64,000 nucleotides of DNA. Source: JAPOXR01 sp965221935 (GTDB taxonomy: Bacteria; Pseudomonadota; Alphaproteobacteria; Rhodobacterales; Rhodobacteraceae). The stretch spans positions 1 through 64,000 of the forward strand of contig CBDCSZ010000077.1 of NCBI GenBank assembly GCA_965221935.1, in the 5' to 3' direction. The stretch's first letter is position 1. Every line of letters starts with the position of its first letter. A program made the position numbers and the translations under genes. The notes under the pieces were generated by a model. That model did no database searches. It was given only the letters and a program-made list of their open reading frames with translations, and was not told the origin of the DNA. This document shows positions 1 to 9,367 of this stretch, piece by piece.

Positions 1-45
1 CGTTCCGGTCTTGAATGCCGCGGACAGCTCGCTTACGCTCGCAAA

Positions 46-66
46 GGGCTGGCCTCCGGCCAGCCC
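46..66. other. GC-rich hairpin near the left edge
   Basis: A perfect 9-bp inverted repeat (GGGCTGGCC / GGCCAGCCC) surrounds a 3-nt loop. There is no T tract after it, so it is not a clear intrinsic terminator. No gene is seen in bases 1-154 around it. It may belong to the mobile-element end suggested by the tandem repeats just downstream. Confidence 0.4.
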
Positions 67-154
67 GCCAACGCCAGAACAGGAGAAACAAACCCGGGCA
101 TCAGTTCCGGAAGAGACAGCGCGCTTCGCGCCGGGCGCGGACCGTCAAGTCCGG

Positions 155-242
155 CCGGAATCCTGGTCAAGTGTCGCCGGAATCTTGGTCAAGTGTCGCC
201 GGAATCTTGGTCAAGTGTCGCCGGAATCTTGGTCAAGTGAGC
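155..242. repeat. Four tandem 22-bp repeats, possible IS21-type element end
   Basis: The unit ccggaatcttggtcaagtg plus tcg is repeated head to tail starting at 155, 177, 199 and 221. The first copy differs by one base (tcctgg for tcttgg) and the last ends in tga. A shorter echo (ccggaaatt) follows. Repeated short blocks with a TTGGTCAAG core are typical of the ends of IS21-family elements, where several transposase-binding repeats lie inside the terminal inverted repeat. The istAB genes would then lie outside the window to the left. The identity is inference; the repeat itself is plain in the sequence. Confidence 0.6.
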
Positions 243-271
243 CGGAAATTGCAGCCTAGGCTTTCCTTCGA

Positions 272-1454
272 CTACTTGACGAAAAGAGTGCGCGGCGTCG
301 AACACAGGGCCTCATGGCCACTCTCAGTGACGGCGAAGGATTGCGTGATAGCGACACTGACATCGTCCAGCCACAGGCCAGGCATCATATGGAAACACAT
401 GCCCGGCTCAAGAACCGTTTCATCTCCCTTGCGCAAACTGGCCGTTCGTTCACCGACCGCGGGCGGATAGCCAATTCCGATGGAATAACCGAGCCTCGAC
501 TCTTTCTCGAGGCCGTGTCGGGCGAGCGATTGCCGAAAGAAGGCATTGACCTCCGAGCATGTGCGACCGGGGCGAATACTCTCGAGTCCCGCATTCAGAG
601 CTTCGATCGCGATGTCAGAGAGCTCACGGTAGGCGGGGGAAGGTTGTCCGACCGAGATCGTGCGACCTAGATTGACCTGGTAGCGGAGCCGATTTCCGTG
701 AACTTCGATATAGACCGTTGTTGAAGCCGGCAGCGGCTCGTCGGTCCACGCCGGATGTGGCTCGAGGGCCCTCCCTCCAACGCCGAGCATCAGCTGCGAG
801 CAGTCATTGCTTCCCCCGAATTCAGGCGTGCCAGACACTTGCTGGTGATAGATGGCGGCGGCGAGATCACATTCGCGGACATCCGGGTTCGATTGTATCG
901 ACGGCCCGCTGTATCGCGGCATCGGCAATTCGGCCGGCTTGTCGCATGAGAGATAGTTCGCCTGGGCTTTTCACAATTCGGATCCAATTCACCAGTAGAT
1001 CCGAGTCTACAAATTCAGCGAGCGGAAGAGCTCGGGCGAGATCGGCGTGTGCACGCGCGGAATAGTAGTAGCCTCCCATCTCTACGCCGATTTTCGCCTT
1101 TTGGCCCCCAATTTCCTTTACCACGTCGGCCATAACGTCGTACGCGGACAAGCCAGCAGCCGACTGGACATATTCGTCTTCGTAAGCTCTGATATTGTCA
1201 TCCGAAAGATAGGTAGTCCTTACTGCAGAGACGCGGTCCATGAAACGCCCGATCCAGATGGGTTCGTCGTGATGGAGCGCGACGATCACCATTTGTGGCG
1301 TGTAGAACGAATAAGCGTTGTAGCCGGTCAGATAATTTTGGTTCGGGGGCTCCGAGAGAAGCAAAATATCGATTCCTCGTTTGGCCATCGCTTTTTTTAC
1401 AGCCGTCAAGCGCGCCGCAAATTCGGCGCGCTCAAAATGCAGTTCCTTTTTCAT
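272..1454 (-). pseudogene. M24 (Xaa-Pro / ectoine-hydrolase-like) peptidase, frameshifted
   Basis: Two overlapping reading frames together rebuild one M24-family metallopeptidase of about 390 residues, the usual length for the creatinase/prolidase/ectoine-hydrolase (DoeA-like) group. The N-terminal part runs from 1454 to about 885 and resembles the creatinase N-terminal domain (PNQNYLTGYNAYSFY). The C-terminal part from about 885 to 272 carries the pita-bread fold segments (SIGIGYPP, LEPGMCFHMMPG). The frame changes by one base near 881-886, where removing one base restores IEPGVRECD. The gene is therefore either broken or carries a sequencing error. It lies just downstream of the PhyH gene on the same strand and next to a peptide importer, so a role in hydrolysing an imported amide or dipeptide is plausible but unproven. 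Confidence 0.75.
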
Positions 1455-1585
1455 ACCGATGTACCTCGGATTGACTGCCAGAATTGGGCATCGTCCGCGG
1501 AGGCGAGCTTAAAGGAACCGAGTGCTTCGATTCGGTTGAGGGCGAGGATCCGACCCATCACTTTCGATCCGAGGGCAAAGCCTCG

Positions 1586-2470
1586 TTACTCTTCGGCCCC
1601 GAAGGAGCGGCCGATGAACGCTTTCTGTTGCTGAAAGATTGATCCGAGTTTTGCGCCGGGCACCGGCAAACGCACCGGCACGTTGGCGAGGCGCGGTACG
1701 ATCGTCGCTTCGCCACGCACAATCAAGGATTCGAACGCGTCGGGGTCTTCTGTCAGCGGCACGGATCTTTCGGGTGTTAGCAATGGCCAGGTGTCCGCCG
1801 CGGCATAGTTCAAGTTCAACAGTGAGCGAGGTCGTCCGCTCTGGCTTTCTGACGAACCGTGCACTGCCCGCACGTGATGGACGGTAATGGAGCCGGCGGG
1901 CCCGGTGAGGGCCACCGCCGAGGAGGCGTCGAAGCCGGCGGCCTCTGGGTTGATCACGCCGACGAACCAGCCATCGTCATGGTGGTCGAAGATGGGTCCC
2001 ATGTGCGAGCCGGGGATAACGCTTAACGGACCGTTTTCCGCCGCGCAGTCGTCGAGCATTACGTTAATGGAAAGCATATCGTCGTTGGTCTGGGGGTAGA
2101 ATGCCCAGTCTTGGTGCCATTCGATGGTGGCGCCGCCGTCGGCCGGTTTACAGTTCAGCTTGGAGTGGTCGAATCGGATGTTCGGTCCAATTAGATCAGC
2201 AACGATGTCGAGCACGGTTGAGGACCGCATCATCGCCGAATAGGCTGGATGCTGTCTGTCCGGAACCCTGATACGGTTTACCTTGGGCTGCTCTGGCGTG
2301 TGACCTTCGGCCAGGTCGAAAACATCGTTGCTGGTGCTCACCGAACGAGCCTGCTCGAGAAACGCGTCGGTGACGCGGCGCAGCTCGTTGAGCGTCTCGC
2401 CTTTAACTGCGTCTTCGACGACAAGGTAGCCATTCTCTTTGTAGTGCACAATTTGGTGTTTCTGCAGCAT
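1586..2470 (-). CDS. Phytanoyl-CoA dioxygenase (PhyH) family protein
   Basis: A 294-residue protein of the PhyH Fe(II)/2-oxoglutarate dioxygenase family. The iron-binding facial triad is visible as H119-x-D121 (EWHQDW) and H204 in the HHVRAVHGS segment. An arginine a few residues later (near R215) fits the 2-oxoglutarate contact. These enzymes hydroxylate small molecules using O2 and 2-oxoglutarate in the cytoplasm; the substrate cannot be told from sequence. The ATG at 2470 has a GGGGAG Shine-Dalgarno about eight bases upstream. It is transcribed toward the frameshifted M24 peptidase and divergently from the peptide-importer operon, which may share control from the 160-bp gap. Confidence 0.85.
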   Translation of the reverse strand: MLQKHQIVHYKENGYLVVEDAVKGETLNELRRVTDAFLEQARSVSTSNDVFDLAEGHTPEQPKVNRIRVPDRQHPAYSAMMRSSTVLDIVADLIGPNIRFDHSKLNCKPADGGATIEWHQDWAFYPQTNDDMLSINVMLDDCAAENGPLSVIPGSHMGPIFDHHDDGWFVGVINPEAAGFDASSAVALTGPAGSITVHHVRAVHGSSESQSGRPRSLLNLNYAAADTWPLLTPERSVPLTEDPDAFESLIVRGEATIVPRLANVPVRLPVPGAKLGSIFQQQKAFIGRSFGAEE

Positions 2471-2571
2471 CGCTCATCTCCCCGATCGAAAATTGGAGCA
2501 ACCAATTACCCTATCAATTCGCCCGAAGCGGGCCACCTCTCCCCCGAATACAAGTCAACAAGATTTCCAGT

Positions 2572-2600
2572 TTGGAGGCAAGAGTCGTTTGTGGTATCCT
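2572..2600 (+). promoter_or_regulatory. Candidate promoter of the peptide-importer operon
   Basis: TTGGAG (2572-2577) and TATCCT (2595-2600) are 17 bp apart and lie 30 bp upstream of the binding-protein start codon, in the gap between divergent genes. The match to the sigma-70 consensus is weak (3/6 and 4/6). Confidence 0.3.
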
Positions 2601-2630
2601 GCTTTCGGCTACTAATGGGAAGGAAGAACA

Positions 2631-4124
2631 ATGAAGAGTCTGAATGTATTTCTCGGAACGGTCATCGTTGCGGCGATGTCGATAACGCTAGTCCACGCGT
2701 CGGACGGAACATTTCGCCAATCCCACTACGGTGGATTTAAAGGGTTAGACCTCGACCCAGCGTCAGAAAATCGCTTCTTTCAAGTAACAGAGAAGACGAT
2801 GAGCCGCTTGATCAGGCCCGGCGACGGCGGAAAGCCGGATGCGGATCTGGCGACTGAGTGGTCTTCAAACGACGACACGACCGAATGGATCTTCAAGTTG
2901 CGTGAAGGGGTCAAATTCCACGACGGGTCTGACTTCGATGCAGCCGACGTGATTTATACCTTTAATCACGTACAAGACCCCGAATTCGATTCGACCGCCG
3001 CGGCAGTCATTAAGATGATCGAAAAGATAGAAGCCCTCGACCCGTTCACTATCAAGATGACCCTCAGTGCACCATACCCGGATCTCGGGTTAGCGCTGCA
3101 GGATTATCGCTTGCGGATAATTCCGGAAGGCTCGGTGGATACAATTTCGACGACCGGTATCGGAACCGGACCCTTTATGGTGGATACATACGATCCTGAC
3201 GGCACAACCGTTCTGAAGGCGAATCCCGACTATTGGGAGGGCCCGCCCGGTGTCGAGACCATCGAGGTCATCGCCATCGTGGATGCGAATGCGCGCGTAC
3301 AAGCATTACAAACCGGCCAGATCGATATGCTAGGCTGGAGTGATATGACTGGGGAAAGTCGACGGCTCTTCGAGAACAACCCAGATTACAAAATGCAGAC
3401 CGTTGAAACAGGCGCTTGGACGGGAATCGCTTTCCTGACAGACACAGAGCCCTTCACCAACCCACGCGTGCGCAAGGCGCTGCGAATAGCAACCGATCGC
3501 CAAGCCCTGATTGACCTCGTTCTTGGCCCCGGCAACGGCACAGTTGCCTGTGATCATCCGGTGTGGACGGGCGATCAATACTGGACGCCGATCGAATGCC
3601 CCCAGCAGATCGAAGAAGCCAAGCGGCTGCTCGCCGAAGCGGGCTATCCCGATGGCATCGAGTTCGATATCGTCACCAGCAACATTGAATCCTATTTCAT
3701 TCCGCTGGCGGAGGCCTATCAGCAACAAGTTGCGGAGGCCGGGATCAGGGCCAACATCGTGGTGGCCCCGGCGGAAGGATACTGGTCGGAAGTCTGGTTG
3801 AAGCTGCCAGTCTCGCAAACGAGGTGGGGCGAAAACCCCGCTGACAAAATCCTAAATGCAGACTTTAGGGGTGGTGCGCAGTGGAACGAAACCCGTTTCA
3901 ACAATGCGGAGTTCGACGCTTTGCTGGATCAGGCGGGTCAGGAACCCGACTTCGAGAAACGAAAGGCTCTGTACGCTCAACTGCAGCGGATAATCTACGA
4001 TACAGGCGGAAACTTCATTCCGTTTCACATGAACCAGGCCATTGCAGTGACCGACAGAGTTTCCGGGATGCAAGCGGTGGTTGCAGATGCTGTCCGTTAC
4101 CACCTAATAACTGTAAGCGACTAA
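2631..4124 (+). CDS. Dipeptide-type ABC importer, substrate-binding protein (SBP_bac_5)
   Basis: A 497-residue periplasmic binding protein of the DppA/OppA class. It begins with a short basic N-region and a hydrophobic stretch ending near residue 23 (VHASDG), which fits a Sec signal peptide. The family signature region is seen at about residues 80-115 (WIFKLREGVKFHDG, then DVIYTFNHV). The ATG at 2631 has an AAGGAAG Shine-Dalgarno about seven bases upstream. It leads an operon with two permeases, a double ATPase and an LD-carboxypeptidase. The family binds peptides, but also opines, glutathione, nickel chelates and sugars, so the ligand is open. A 313-bp gap with a strong hairpin separates it from the permeases, a common way to make more binding protein than membrane parts. 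Confidence 0.9.
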   Translation: MKSLNVFLGTVIVAAMSITLVHASDGTFRQSHYGGFKGLDLDPASENRFFQVTEKTMSRLIRPGDGGKPDADLATEWSSNDDTTEWIFKLREGVKFHDGSDFDAADVIYTFNHVQDPEFDSTAAAVIKMIEKIEALDPFTIKMTLSAPYPDLGLALQDYRLRIIPEGSVDTISTTGIGTGPFMVDTYDPDGTTVLKANPDYWEGPPGVETIEVIAIVDANARVQALQTGQIDMLGWSDMTGESRRLFENNPDYKMQTVETGAWTGIAFLTDTEPFTNPRVRKALRIATDRQALIDLVLGPGNGTVACDHPVWTGDQYWTPIECPQQIEEAKRLLAEAGYPDGIEFDIVTSNIESYFIPLAEAYQQQVAEAGIRANIVVAPAEGYWSEVWLKLPVSQTRWGENPADKILNADFRGGAQWNETRFNNAEFDALLDQAGQEPDFEKRKALYAQLQRIIYDTGGNFIPFHMNQAIAVTDRVSGMQAVVADAVRYHLITVSD

Positions 4125-4176
4125 CCGACAGGTAATGCTCTTGCAGTCCAATAGTAAGTGGTGTCCACGTCGCTTT

Positions 4177-4199
4177 GGCCCGGGCCTTTGGTCCGGGCC
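4177..4199 (+). terminator. Strong GC hairpin after the binding-protein gene (attenuator-like)
   Basis: GGCCCGGGCC (4177-4186), loop TTT, GGTCCGGGCC (4190-4199) form a 10-bp stem with one G-U pair. No T run follows. It lies in the 313-bp gap (4125-4437) between the binding protein and the permeases, in which I see no gene. It probably protects or terminates part of the upstream transcript. Confidence 0.5.
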
Positions 4200-4437
4200 C
4201 GGGATGCTGGAAACAAGGCGAGAGCCCGGCTGAAATGCTACTGCTCAGGCCTGAATTTCCATCGATTGAACTCCTGATATATATGTTTCCGTAAACCGAC
4301 ACGGATTCGCCGACTGTTACTTTGCGGGTGACGCCACCCGGTGCCTTATCTACCGCTCGCTGTCGGGAATGGATCCTCGAACTTCTTGAGTTCAACTTGG
4401 TTTCCAGGCCATGGTAAGGCCGTGATCAGGAGTCGAA

Positions 4438-5397
4438 ATGGTTAGGTTGATTGCCCGCAGGTTGGCACTTGGCGCTATAACGATCATGCTCGTCTCGGTC
4501 GTTATTTTCGCGGGGCTCGAAGCGCTGCCCGGCGACGCTTGCACCGCCTATCTGGGGCAGGCGGCCCAGGGAAAGAGGCTGGAAAATTGCCGTGAGGATT
4601 TTGGAGTCAACCGCCCACCGGTGACACGCTACGTCGAATGGGTCGGAGGCGCGGTTAGGGGCGATTTCGGCGTCTCGCTCAAGGATAAGGAACCCGTCTC
4701 CGAAACGGTCGGCAACCGTTTTCGTAACACGGTCATCCTCGGCGCTACGGCGTCGCTGGTAGGAATTCCGCTTGCCATCCTGCTCGGTGTCATCGCGGCC
4801 CTGTGGCGGGACCGCGCCCCCGACCTATGGATATCCACCACGGCGATATTCGCCATGACGATCCCGGAGTTTGTGACCGCCACCGTCTTAATCCTGATTT
4901 TCAGCGTCTGGCTCGGATGGCTCCCCGGAATCGTGGTTACGCGACCCGATGCGCTGCTTTTTGAGTTTTTGTCGGACATCATCCTTCCGATCATCGCACT
5001 CGCACTTGTCATGTCGGCGCACATTTTGCGCATGGTACGTACCAGCGTAATCGATGTGTTGGCCAGCGACTACGTCCAGATGGCGCAACTGAAGGGTGTG
5101 CCTTATTGGCAGAGAGTGTTCAGGCACGTGTTACCGAACGCCCTGTTGCCGACCATCAATCTCGTCGCCTTGATGATGGCATGGCTATTGTCTGGCACAG
5201 TAGTCATCGAGGTAGTGTTCAACTATCCTGGGCTCGGTCGATTGATGGTCCAGGCCATCTTCTTCCGTGACATTGTCACGGTGCAGGCCATCGCCCTGAT
5301 CTTGGCGACGCTTTATATCGGACTGAACCTCTTCGCCGACTTGTTGACTTTTGTAGCCAATCCACGACTTAGAACGATGCGGTCGAGGCAGCCCTGA
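4438..5397 (+). CDS. ABC importer permease, DppB type
   Basis: A 319-residue inner-membrane permease of the BPD_transp_1 family, DppB/GsiC branch. An N-terminal membrane helix (residues about 8-28) is followed by a periplasmic loop containing DFGVSLKDKEPV, as in other DppB proteins. Five further hydrophobic segments and the EAA-type cytoplasmic loop (MAQLKGVPYWQRVFRHVLP) contact the ATPase. It pairs with the next gene (DppC type) to form the channel. The gene is followed 29 bp later by the second permease. Confidence 0.9.
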   Translation: MVRLIARRLALGAITIMLVSVVIFAGLEALPGDACTAYLGQAAQGKRLENCREDFGVNRPPVTRYVEWVGGAVRGDFGVSLKDKEPVSETVGNRFRNTVILGATASLVGIPLAILLGVIAALWRDRAPDLWISTTAIFAMTIPEFVTATVLILIFSVWLGWLPGIVVTRPDALLFEFLSDIILPIIALALVMSAHILRMVRTSVIDVLASDYVQMAQLKGVPYWQRVFRHVLPNALLPTINLVALMMAWLLSGTVVIEVVFNYPGLGRLMVQAIFFRDIVTVQAIALILATLYIGLNLFADLLTFVANPRLRTMRSRQP

Positions 5398-5426
5398 TGG
5401 CGACGACAAACTTAAAGCACGTCTAA

Positions 5427-6287
5427 ATGAGTGTGCTCGCTAGGTCACTGGCTGTCCTCTCGTCGGTGGCCTCCCGGCCTTCTGGCCTCATAGGTCTCAT
5501 TCTCGTGGCTTTCCACGTCCTCTTGGCGGTCGTGTCGCCTGCAATCGCGCCCTACGATTTCAAAGAGATGAGCGCACAGTTGACCCTCGTTGGGCCCTCC
5601 TCCGAGCACTGGTTCGGCACCGATAACCTCGGGCGCGACGTGTTCACTCGCTCCATGCTTGGGGGGCGACAGGCGTTACTTGTGACAACCGTTGGCACTG
5701 TCCTCGCCATCACATGGGGAGGATTGCTGGGAATTTTACTTGGCTTCGTTGGCGGATGGCTCGACGAGTTCCTTATGCGTCTCGTCGATGCGTTTCTTTG
5801 CTTGCCATGGATTCTGGTTTTGCTCTTGATCGTTGTCATAGTCGGTTTCGGTCCCAGTGTGATGATTCTTACTTTGGGGTTTTTCTTCGGCGTCCCGGTT
5901 ATACGTATGGCGCGCGCAGCGACGCACGATGTGGTGGCACTCGACTTCGTGACCGCTGCCCGAGCGCGCAGCGAAAGTCGGTCCACAATTGTTTGGCGGG
6001 AACTTTTGCCGAACGTGCTCGATGTTCTGCTGGTTGAAGGCGCCATGCGTTGGTCTTGGATGCTGCTGACGTTCAGCTCGTTATCATTTCTCGGGTTTGG
6101 TGTATCGCCGCCAACGCCCGACTGGGGCCTGATGATTTCCAATGCGCGAGGCTACATTTCGATCGCATGGTGGGCGGCGGTGGCTCCCATCGTGGCACTC
6201 AGCTCGCTGATCATTGGGATCAATTTGTTTGCCGACGCACTGGCCAAGACCTTGGGTATCGATCGTGCCCAAAAGGCGCCAGTCTAG
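5427..6287 (+). CDS. ABC importer permease, DppC type
   Basis: A 286-residue permease, partner of the preceding DppB-type subunit. The N-terminal region has the DppC hallmark HWFGTDNLGRDVFTR at about residues 54-68. The EAA loop reads ARAR..STIVWRELLPN. Predicted membrane helices alternate with short loops over the remainder. It is eight bases from the ATPase start at 6296, so the pair is surely co-transcribed. Confidence 0.9.
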   Translation: MSVLARSLAVLSSVASRPSGLIGLILVAFHVLLAVVSPAIAPYDFKEMSAQLTLVGPSSEHWFGTDNLGRDVFTRSMLGGRQALLVTTVGTVLAITWGGLLGILLGFVGGWLDEFLMRLVDAFLCLPWILVLLLIVVIVGFGPSVMILTLGFFFGVPVIRMARAATHDVVALDFVTAARARSESRSTIVWRELLPNVLDVLLVEGAMRWSWMLLTFSSLSFLGFGVSPPTPDWGLMISNARGYISIAWWAAVAPIVALSSLIIGINLFADALAKTLGIDRAQKAPV

Positions 6288-6295
6288 TTCTCGCA

Positions 6296-8362
6296 ATGGG
6301 TGAATCCCTCGTCCAGGTAAAGAACTTGAGCGTAGGTTATACAAGCCAGGCGGGAGCCACGCTGCCAATACTGCGGAACATCGATCTCGCGATTGGCGAG
6401 GGCGAGACGATTGGGTTGGTTGGCGAGTCAGGATGCGGCAAGAGCACAATGGCCCTGGCCATGATGGGTTATCTGAAAAGTGGCCTCCGGGTCTTAGAGG
6501 GCGAATCCCTGTTTCGTGGGGTCAATGTATTCAACATGGACGAACGGGCTCTCGAGGACATTCGCGGCGGTAATCTTGCGCTGATTCCACAGAATGCCGG
6601 CCAGTCATTGACTCCGACCTTGAGAATCGGCCGGCAGATTGGCGAGTCCGTAAAACTGCATACAAAGCTCGCAAAAGATCAACAGCGTGAACGTGTTATC
6701 GAATTGGCGTCTCAAGTGCGTTTGCCGCAACCAGAGGAAATGCTGGAACGCTATCCCCACGAACTCTCTGGCGGTCAACAACAACGTGTTGCCATCGCGA
6801 TGGCGCTGGCGGGCGAGCCCGAAGTTCTGTTGCTCGACGAGCCGACGACCGGTCTCGACGTCACAACTCAAGCCCATATCCTTGGGTTGTTGCGTGAGTT
6901 GGCGGCTGAGACCGGGACTGCGATGATCTATGTCAGCCACGACCTGGGCGCCATTGCGCGAGTCAGCAATCGCATAATCGTCATGTATGCAGGGGAACTC
7001 GTGCTCGATGGTCCGGCACGCCGGGTGTTGAAGCAGCCGGCACATCCCTATGCCCGTGGGCTGCTCTTGTCGATTCCCAGGTTGAAGGAGGCGGTCGTGC
7101 CTGCCTCGATGCCGGGACGGCCTCCGCCTCTAGGCAGGGCTGGCCAAGGATGCGGATTTGCCGATCGCTGTCCCATGGCGGGGCAACGTTGCAGGGACGA
7201 AAAACCATTGCTTGAGCCCACGGCCTCGCGAGAGCTTGTGCGCTGCCATTTCCACGACCGGGTGGAGCAGCTCACACCACCGGAACCGCCGCATTGGCGC
7301 CGCGGGTCGAGTGGGGACCAATTGGACAGCATCCTTCGACTCGACAACGTGGCAATCAGCTATGCCAAGCCCGGTATCATTGACCAGATTCTGGGCCGGC
7401 ATCCTGAGATGAGGCCAACTGTCGACGGGATCGATTTGACCATTCGCCGAGGGGAAGTCGTCGGGGTGGTCGGCGAATCCGGAAGCGGCAAGTCGACGAT
7501 CCTTCGGGCCATCGCCGGCCTTTTGCCTCCGCGAAGCGGATCCATCACTTTCGAGCAGGCCGAAAGTCTGAACACCCCTGTCGACAAGCGAGCGAAGGAC
7601 CTGTCTCGACGGGTTCAGCTTATTTTCCAGAATCCGGATGCCTCTCTCAACCCCCGACACACAGTGGCGCAAATTCTAGCGCAACCGCTGAGGCTCTATT
7701 TTGGACTTGGCAACGACCAATTGCGAGAGCACAGCGTAGCTTTACTCGAGGGGGTGCGTCTTGGCGAAGATTATCTAGAGCGCCTGCCGAGTCAGTTGTC
7801 CGGAGGAGAAAAACAACGGATCGCGGTAGCGCGGGCCTTTGCCGCCAACCCCGACCTGGTTCTGTGCGACGAGGTGACATCGGCACTCGATGTATCGGTT
7901 CAAGCCGCGGTCCTGGATCTGTTGAAGCAACTCCAGTCCGATCGGGGAACAACCTATATTTTCGTGTCACATGACCTGGCCGTGGTACGTGCCATAGCCG
8001 ATCGCGTGGCCGTCCTCTACCAAGGCAGGCTTTGTGAGATGGGTCCATCTGAAAACGTCTATCGCTTTCCCTCCCAGCCCTACACCGAAGTGTTGCTCGG
8101 CGCGGTACCGGAGCCCGATCTGGATGCAGGTCCGGGACTCGTGGCCGAGGATGTACCGGACCTGTTTCCCCCGGATAAAGGGTGTCCCTTCCAACGACGT
8201 TGCCCCCGGCGTATCGGCGATATCTGTGACAATGAGACGCCACCATGGCAGCCTACGGAGTTGGGTCATGCGATCCGCTGCCATATTCCACTGGCCGAGC
8301 TGCATCGCTGGCAGGAGCAGTCGGCGAACGCCGTTACTGCGAAGTCAGAGACCGGCAAATGA
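6296..8362 (+). CDS. Fused double ATPase of dipeptide-type ABC importer (DppD-DppF fusion)
   Basis: A 688-residue protein with two complete ABC ATPase units, equivalent to DppD and DppF joined. Unit 1 has Walker A GESGCGKST (about residues 43-51), signature LSGGQQQR and Walker B LLLDEPTTGLD. Unit 2 has Walker A GESGSGKST, signature LSGGEKQR and Walker B LVLCDEVTSALD. Each unit ends in an oligopeptide-transporter C-terminal motif with paired cysteines (FADRCPMAGQRC; CPFQRRCPRR). Start ATG 6296 is preferred over longer in-frame options because homology begins at once (ESLVQVKNLSVGY). The stop overlaps the next start codon (ATGA), which implies translational coupling. Confidence 0.92.
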   Translation: MGESLVQVKNLSVGYTSQAGATLPILRNIDLAIGEGETIGLVGESGCGKSTMALAMMGYLKSGLRVLEGESLFRGVNVFNMDERALEDIRGGNLALIPQNAGQSLTPTLRIGRQIGESVKLHTKLAKDQQRERVIELASQVRLPQPEEMLERYPHELSGGQQQRVAIAMALAGEPEVLLLDEPTTGLDVTTQAHILGLLRELAAETGTAMIYVSHDLGAIARVSNRIIVMYAGELVLDGPARRVLKQPAHPYARGLLLSIPRLKEAVVPASMPGRPPPLGRAGQGCGFADRCPMAGQRCRDEKPLLEPTASRELVRCHFHDRVEQLTPPEPPHWRRGSSGDQLDSILRLDNVAISYAKPGIIDQILGRHPEMRPTVDGIDLTIRRGEVVGVVGESGSGKSTILRAIAGLLPPRSGSITFEQAESLNTPVDKRAKDLSRRVQLIFQNPDASLNPRHTVAQILAQPLRLYFGLGNDQLREHSVALLEGVRLGEDYLERLPSQLSGGEKQRIAVARAFAANPDLVLCDEVTSALDVSVQAAVLDLLKQLQSDRGTTYIFVSHDLAVVRAIADRVAVLYQGRLCEMGPSENVYRFPSQPYTEVLLGAVPEPDLDAGPGLVAEDVPDLFPPDKGCPFQRRCPRRIGDICDNETPPWQPTELGHAIRCHIPLAELHRWQEQSANAVTAKSETGK

Positions 8363-9252
8363 GCCGGCGATACGTTGATCGCGGAAATATCCGTATCCGG
8401 GTGCTGGAGCCCAGCGGTCCACCGGATAAGGACCTGCTCGCGCAGAATTTAGCGGCCCTGAGGGCAGCTGGCCTCGAGGTGGATTACCAACCCTACGATG
8501 CCGATTCTGGTGACCGTGTGGGCATGGGTGGAATAGCGGATCGGCTGAGACAACTGCGTGAGGGCCTAACCGGCGATGGCTACGACTACCTGGTGGCAGC
8601 ATGTGGAGGAAATGGCGCCAGCGATCTGTTGAGTCGGCTCGACTGGGGTGGCCTGGAACGCGTGTCACCGCGACCGCTGGTGGGAATTTCTGACGTGAGC
8701 GCACTTCAGTCGGCGCTCTATGCCCGACTCGGGTGGCCTGCACTATATGCGAATATGCCGGGATCATCGTTGTGGACGCAGACTGATATCGAGCGGTTGT
8801 CGGCACTGCTGGTGAGTGGTCGGCCCAGGTCCGGGTCAATTTCGGTGCAACCCCTGGATAAGCTTCCGGCAGAGGGTGTAAGGGGGACCCTGTTTGGGGG
8901 CTGCCTGAGTGTGATCACCAGATTGGTCGGTACCCCTTATATGCCGGAGTCACTGGCCGGCTACGTGCTATTTTTTGAGGATGCATACGAGTACGAAACG
9001 AGGTTACTGGCCGCCTGGAACCAATTGTTGGACAGTGGATTACTCATTGGTGCTACGGCCGTGGTGCTCGGCCGTTTTACCGAGATGTTGGGTGTGCAAA
9101 GCGAAAGTTGGCTGAGGCACAGGATCGCAGAGCGCACCGGGTGCCCGGTCTATTATTCACCTGATTTCGGCCACGTCACCGGTAGCTACCCGCTGGCTCT
9201 GGGTGCTTCGGCCCGGATAGTTTCTGGCCAGCTTCAGTGGTCGCTCGACTGA
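8359..9252 (+). CDS. LD-carboxypeptidase (S66 family)
   Basis: A 297-residue S66 serine peptidase, the LdcA/MccF family. The catalytic triad is readable as S111 (VGISDVSAL), E207 (LFFEDAYE) and H272 (DFGHVTGSYP). Members cleave L,D-peptide bonds in murein tetrapeptides or inactivate microcin-type aminoacyl nucleotides. Its ATGA overlap with the ATPase of a peptide importer suggests it trims an imported peptide, for example recycled murein peptide; that is inference. The Tn3-type element begins 11 bp after the stop codon, so the operon may originally have continued. Confidence 0.85.
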   Translation: MSRRYVDRGNIRIRVLEPSGPPDKDLLAQNLAALRAAGLEVDYQPYDADSGDRVGMGGIADRLRQLREGLTGDGYDYLVAACGGNGASDLLSRLDWGGLERVSPRPLVGISDVSALQSALYARLGWPALYANMPGSSLWTQTDIERLSALLVSGRPRSGSISVQPLDKLPAEGVRGTLFGGCLSVITRLVGTPYMPESLAGYVLFFEDAYEYETRLLAAWNQLLDSGLLIGATAVVLGRFTEMLGVQSESWLRHRIAERTGCPVYYSPDFGHVTGSYPLALGASARIVSGQLQWSLD

Positions 9253-9263
9253 GGCCCAGTACC

Positions 9264-9301
9264 GGGTTCGTCCCAACAAAAGTACATCACCCACCACACG
9301 G
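9264..9301 (+). repeat. Tn3-type terminal inverted repeat, left
   Basis: Starts GGGTTCGTCCCAACAAAAG and pairs with the reverse complement of 11844-11881 (32/38 identical). The length of 38 bp is standard for Tn3-family ends. Confidence 0.75.
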
Positions 9302-9367
9302 ATTTGAGCATTCGCCCGTTTTGCAAGGGCGTCGTCTCACTTTCGGTCTTCCGATTTGAGTGTTCTG

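Noticed and set aside
155..242. A CRISPR array
   Set aside because: The repeats are contiguous with no spacers, and there are no cas genes.
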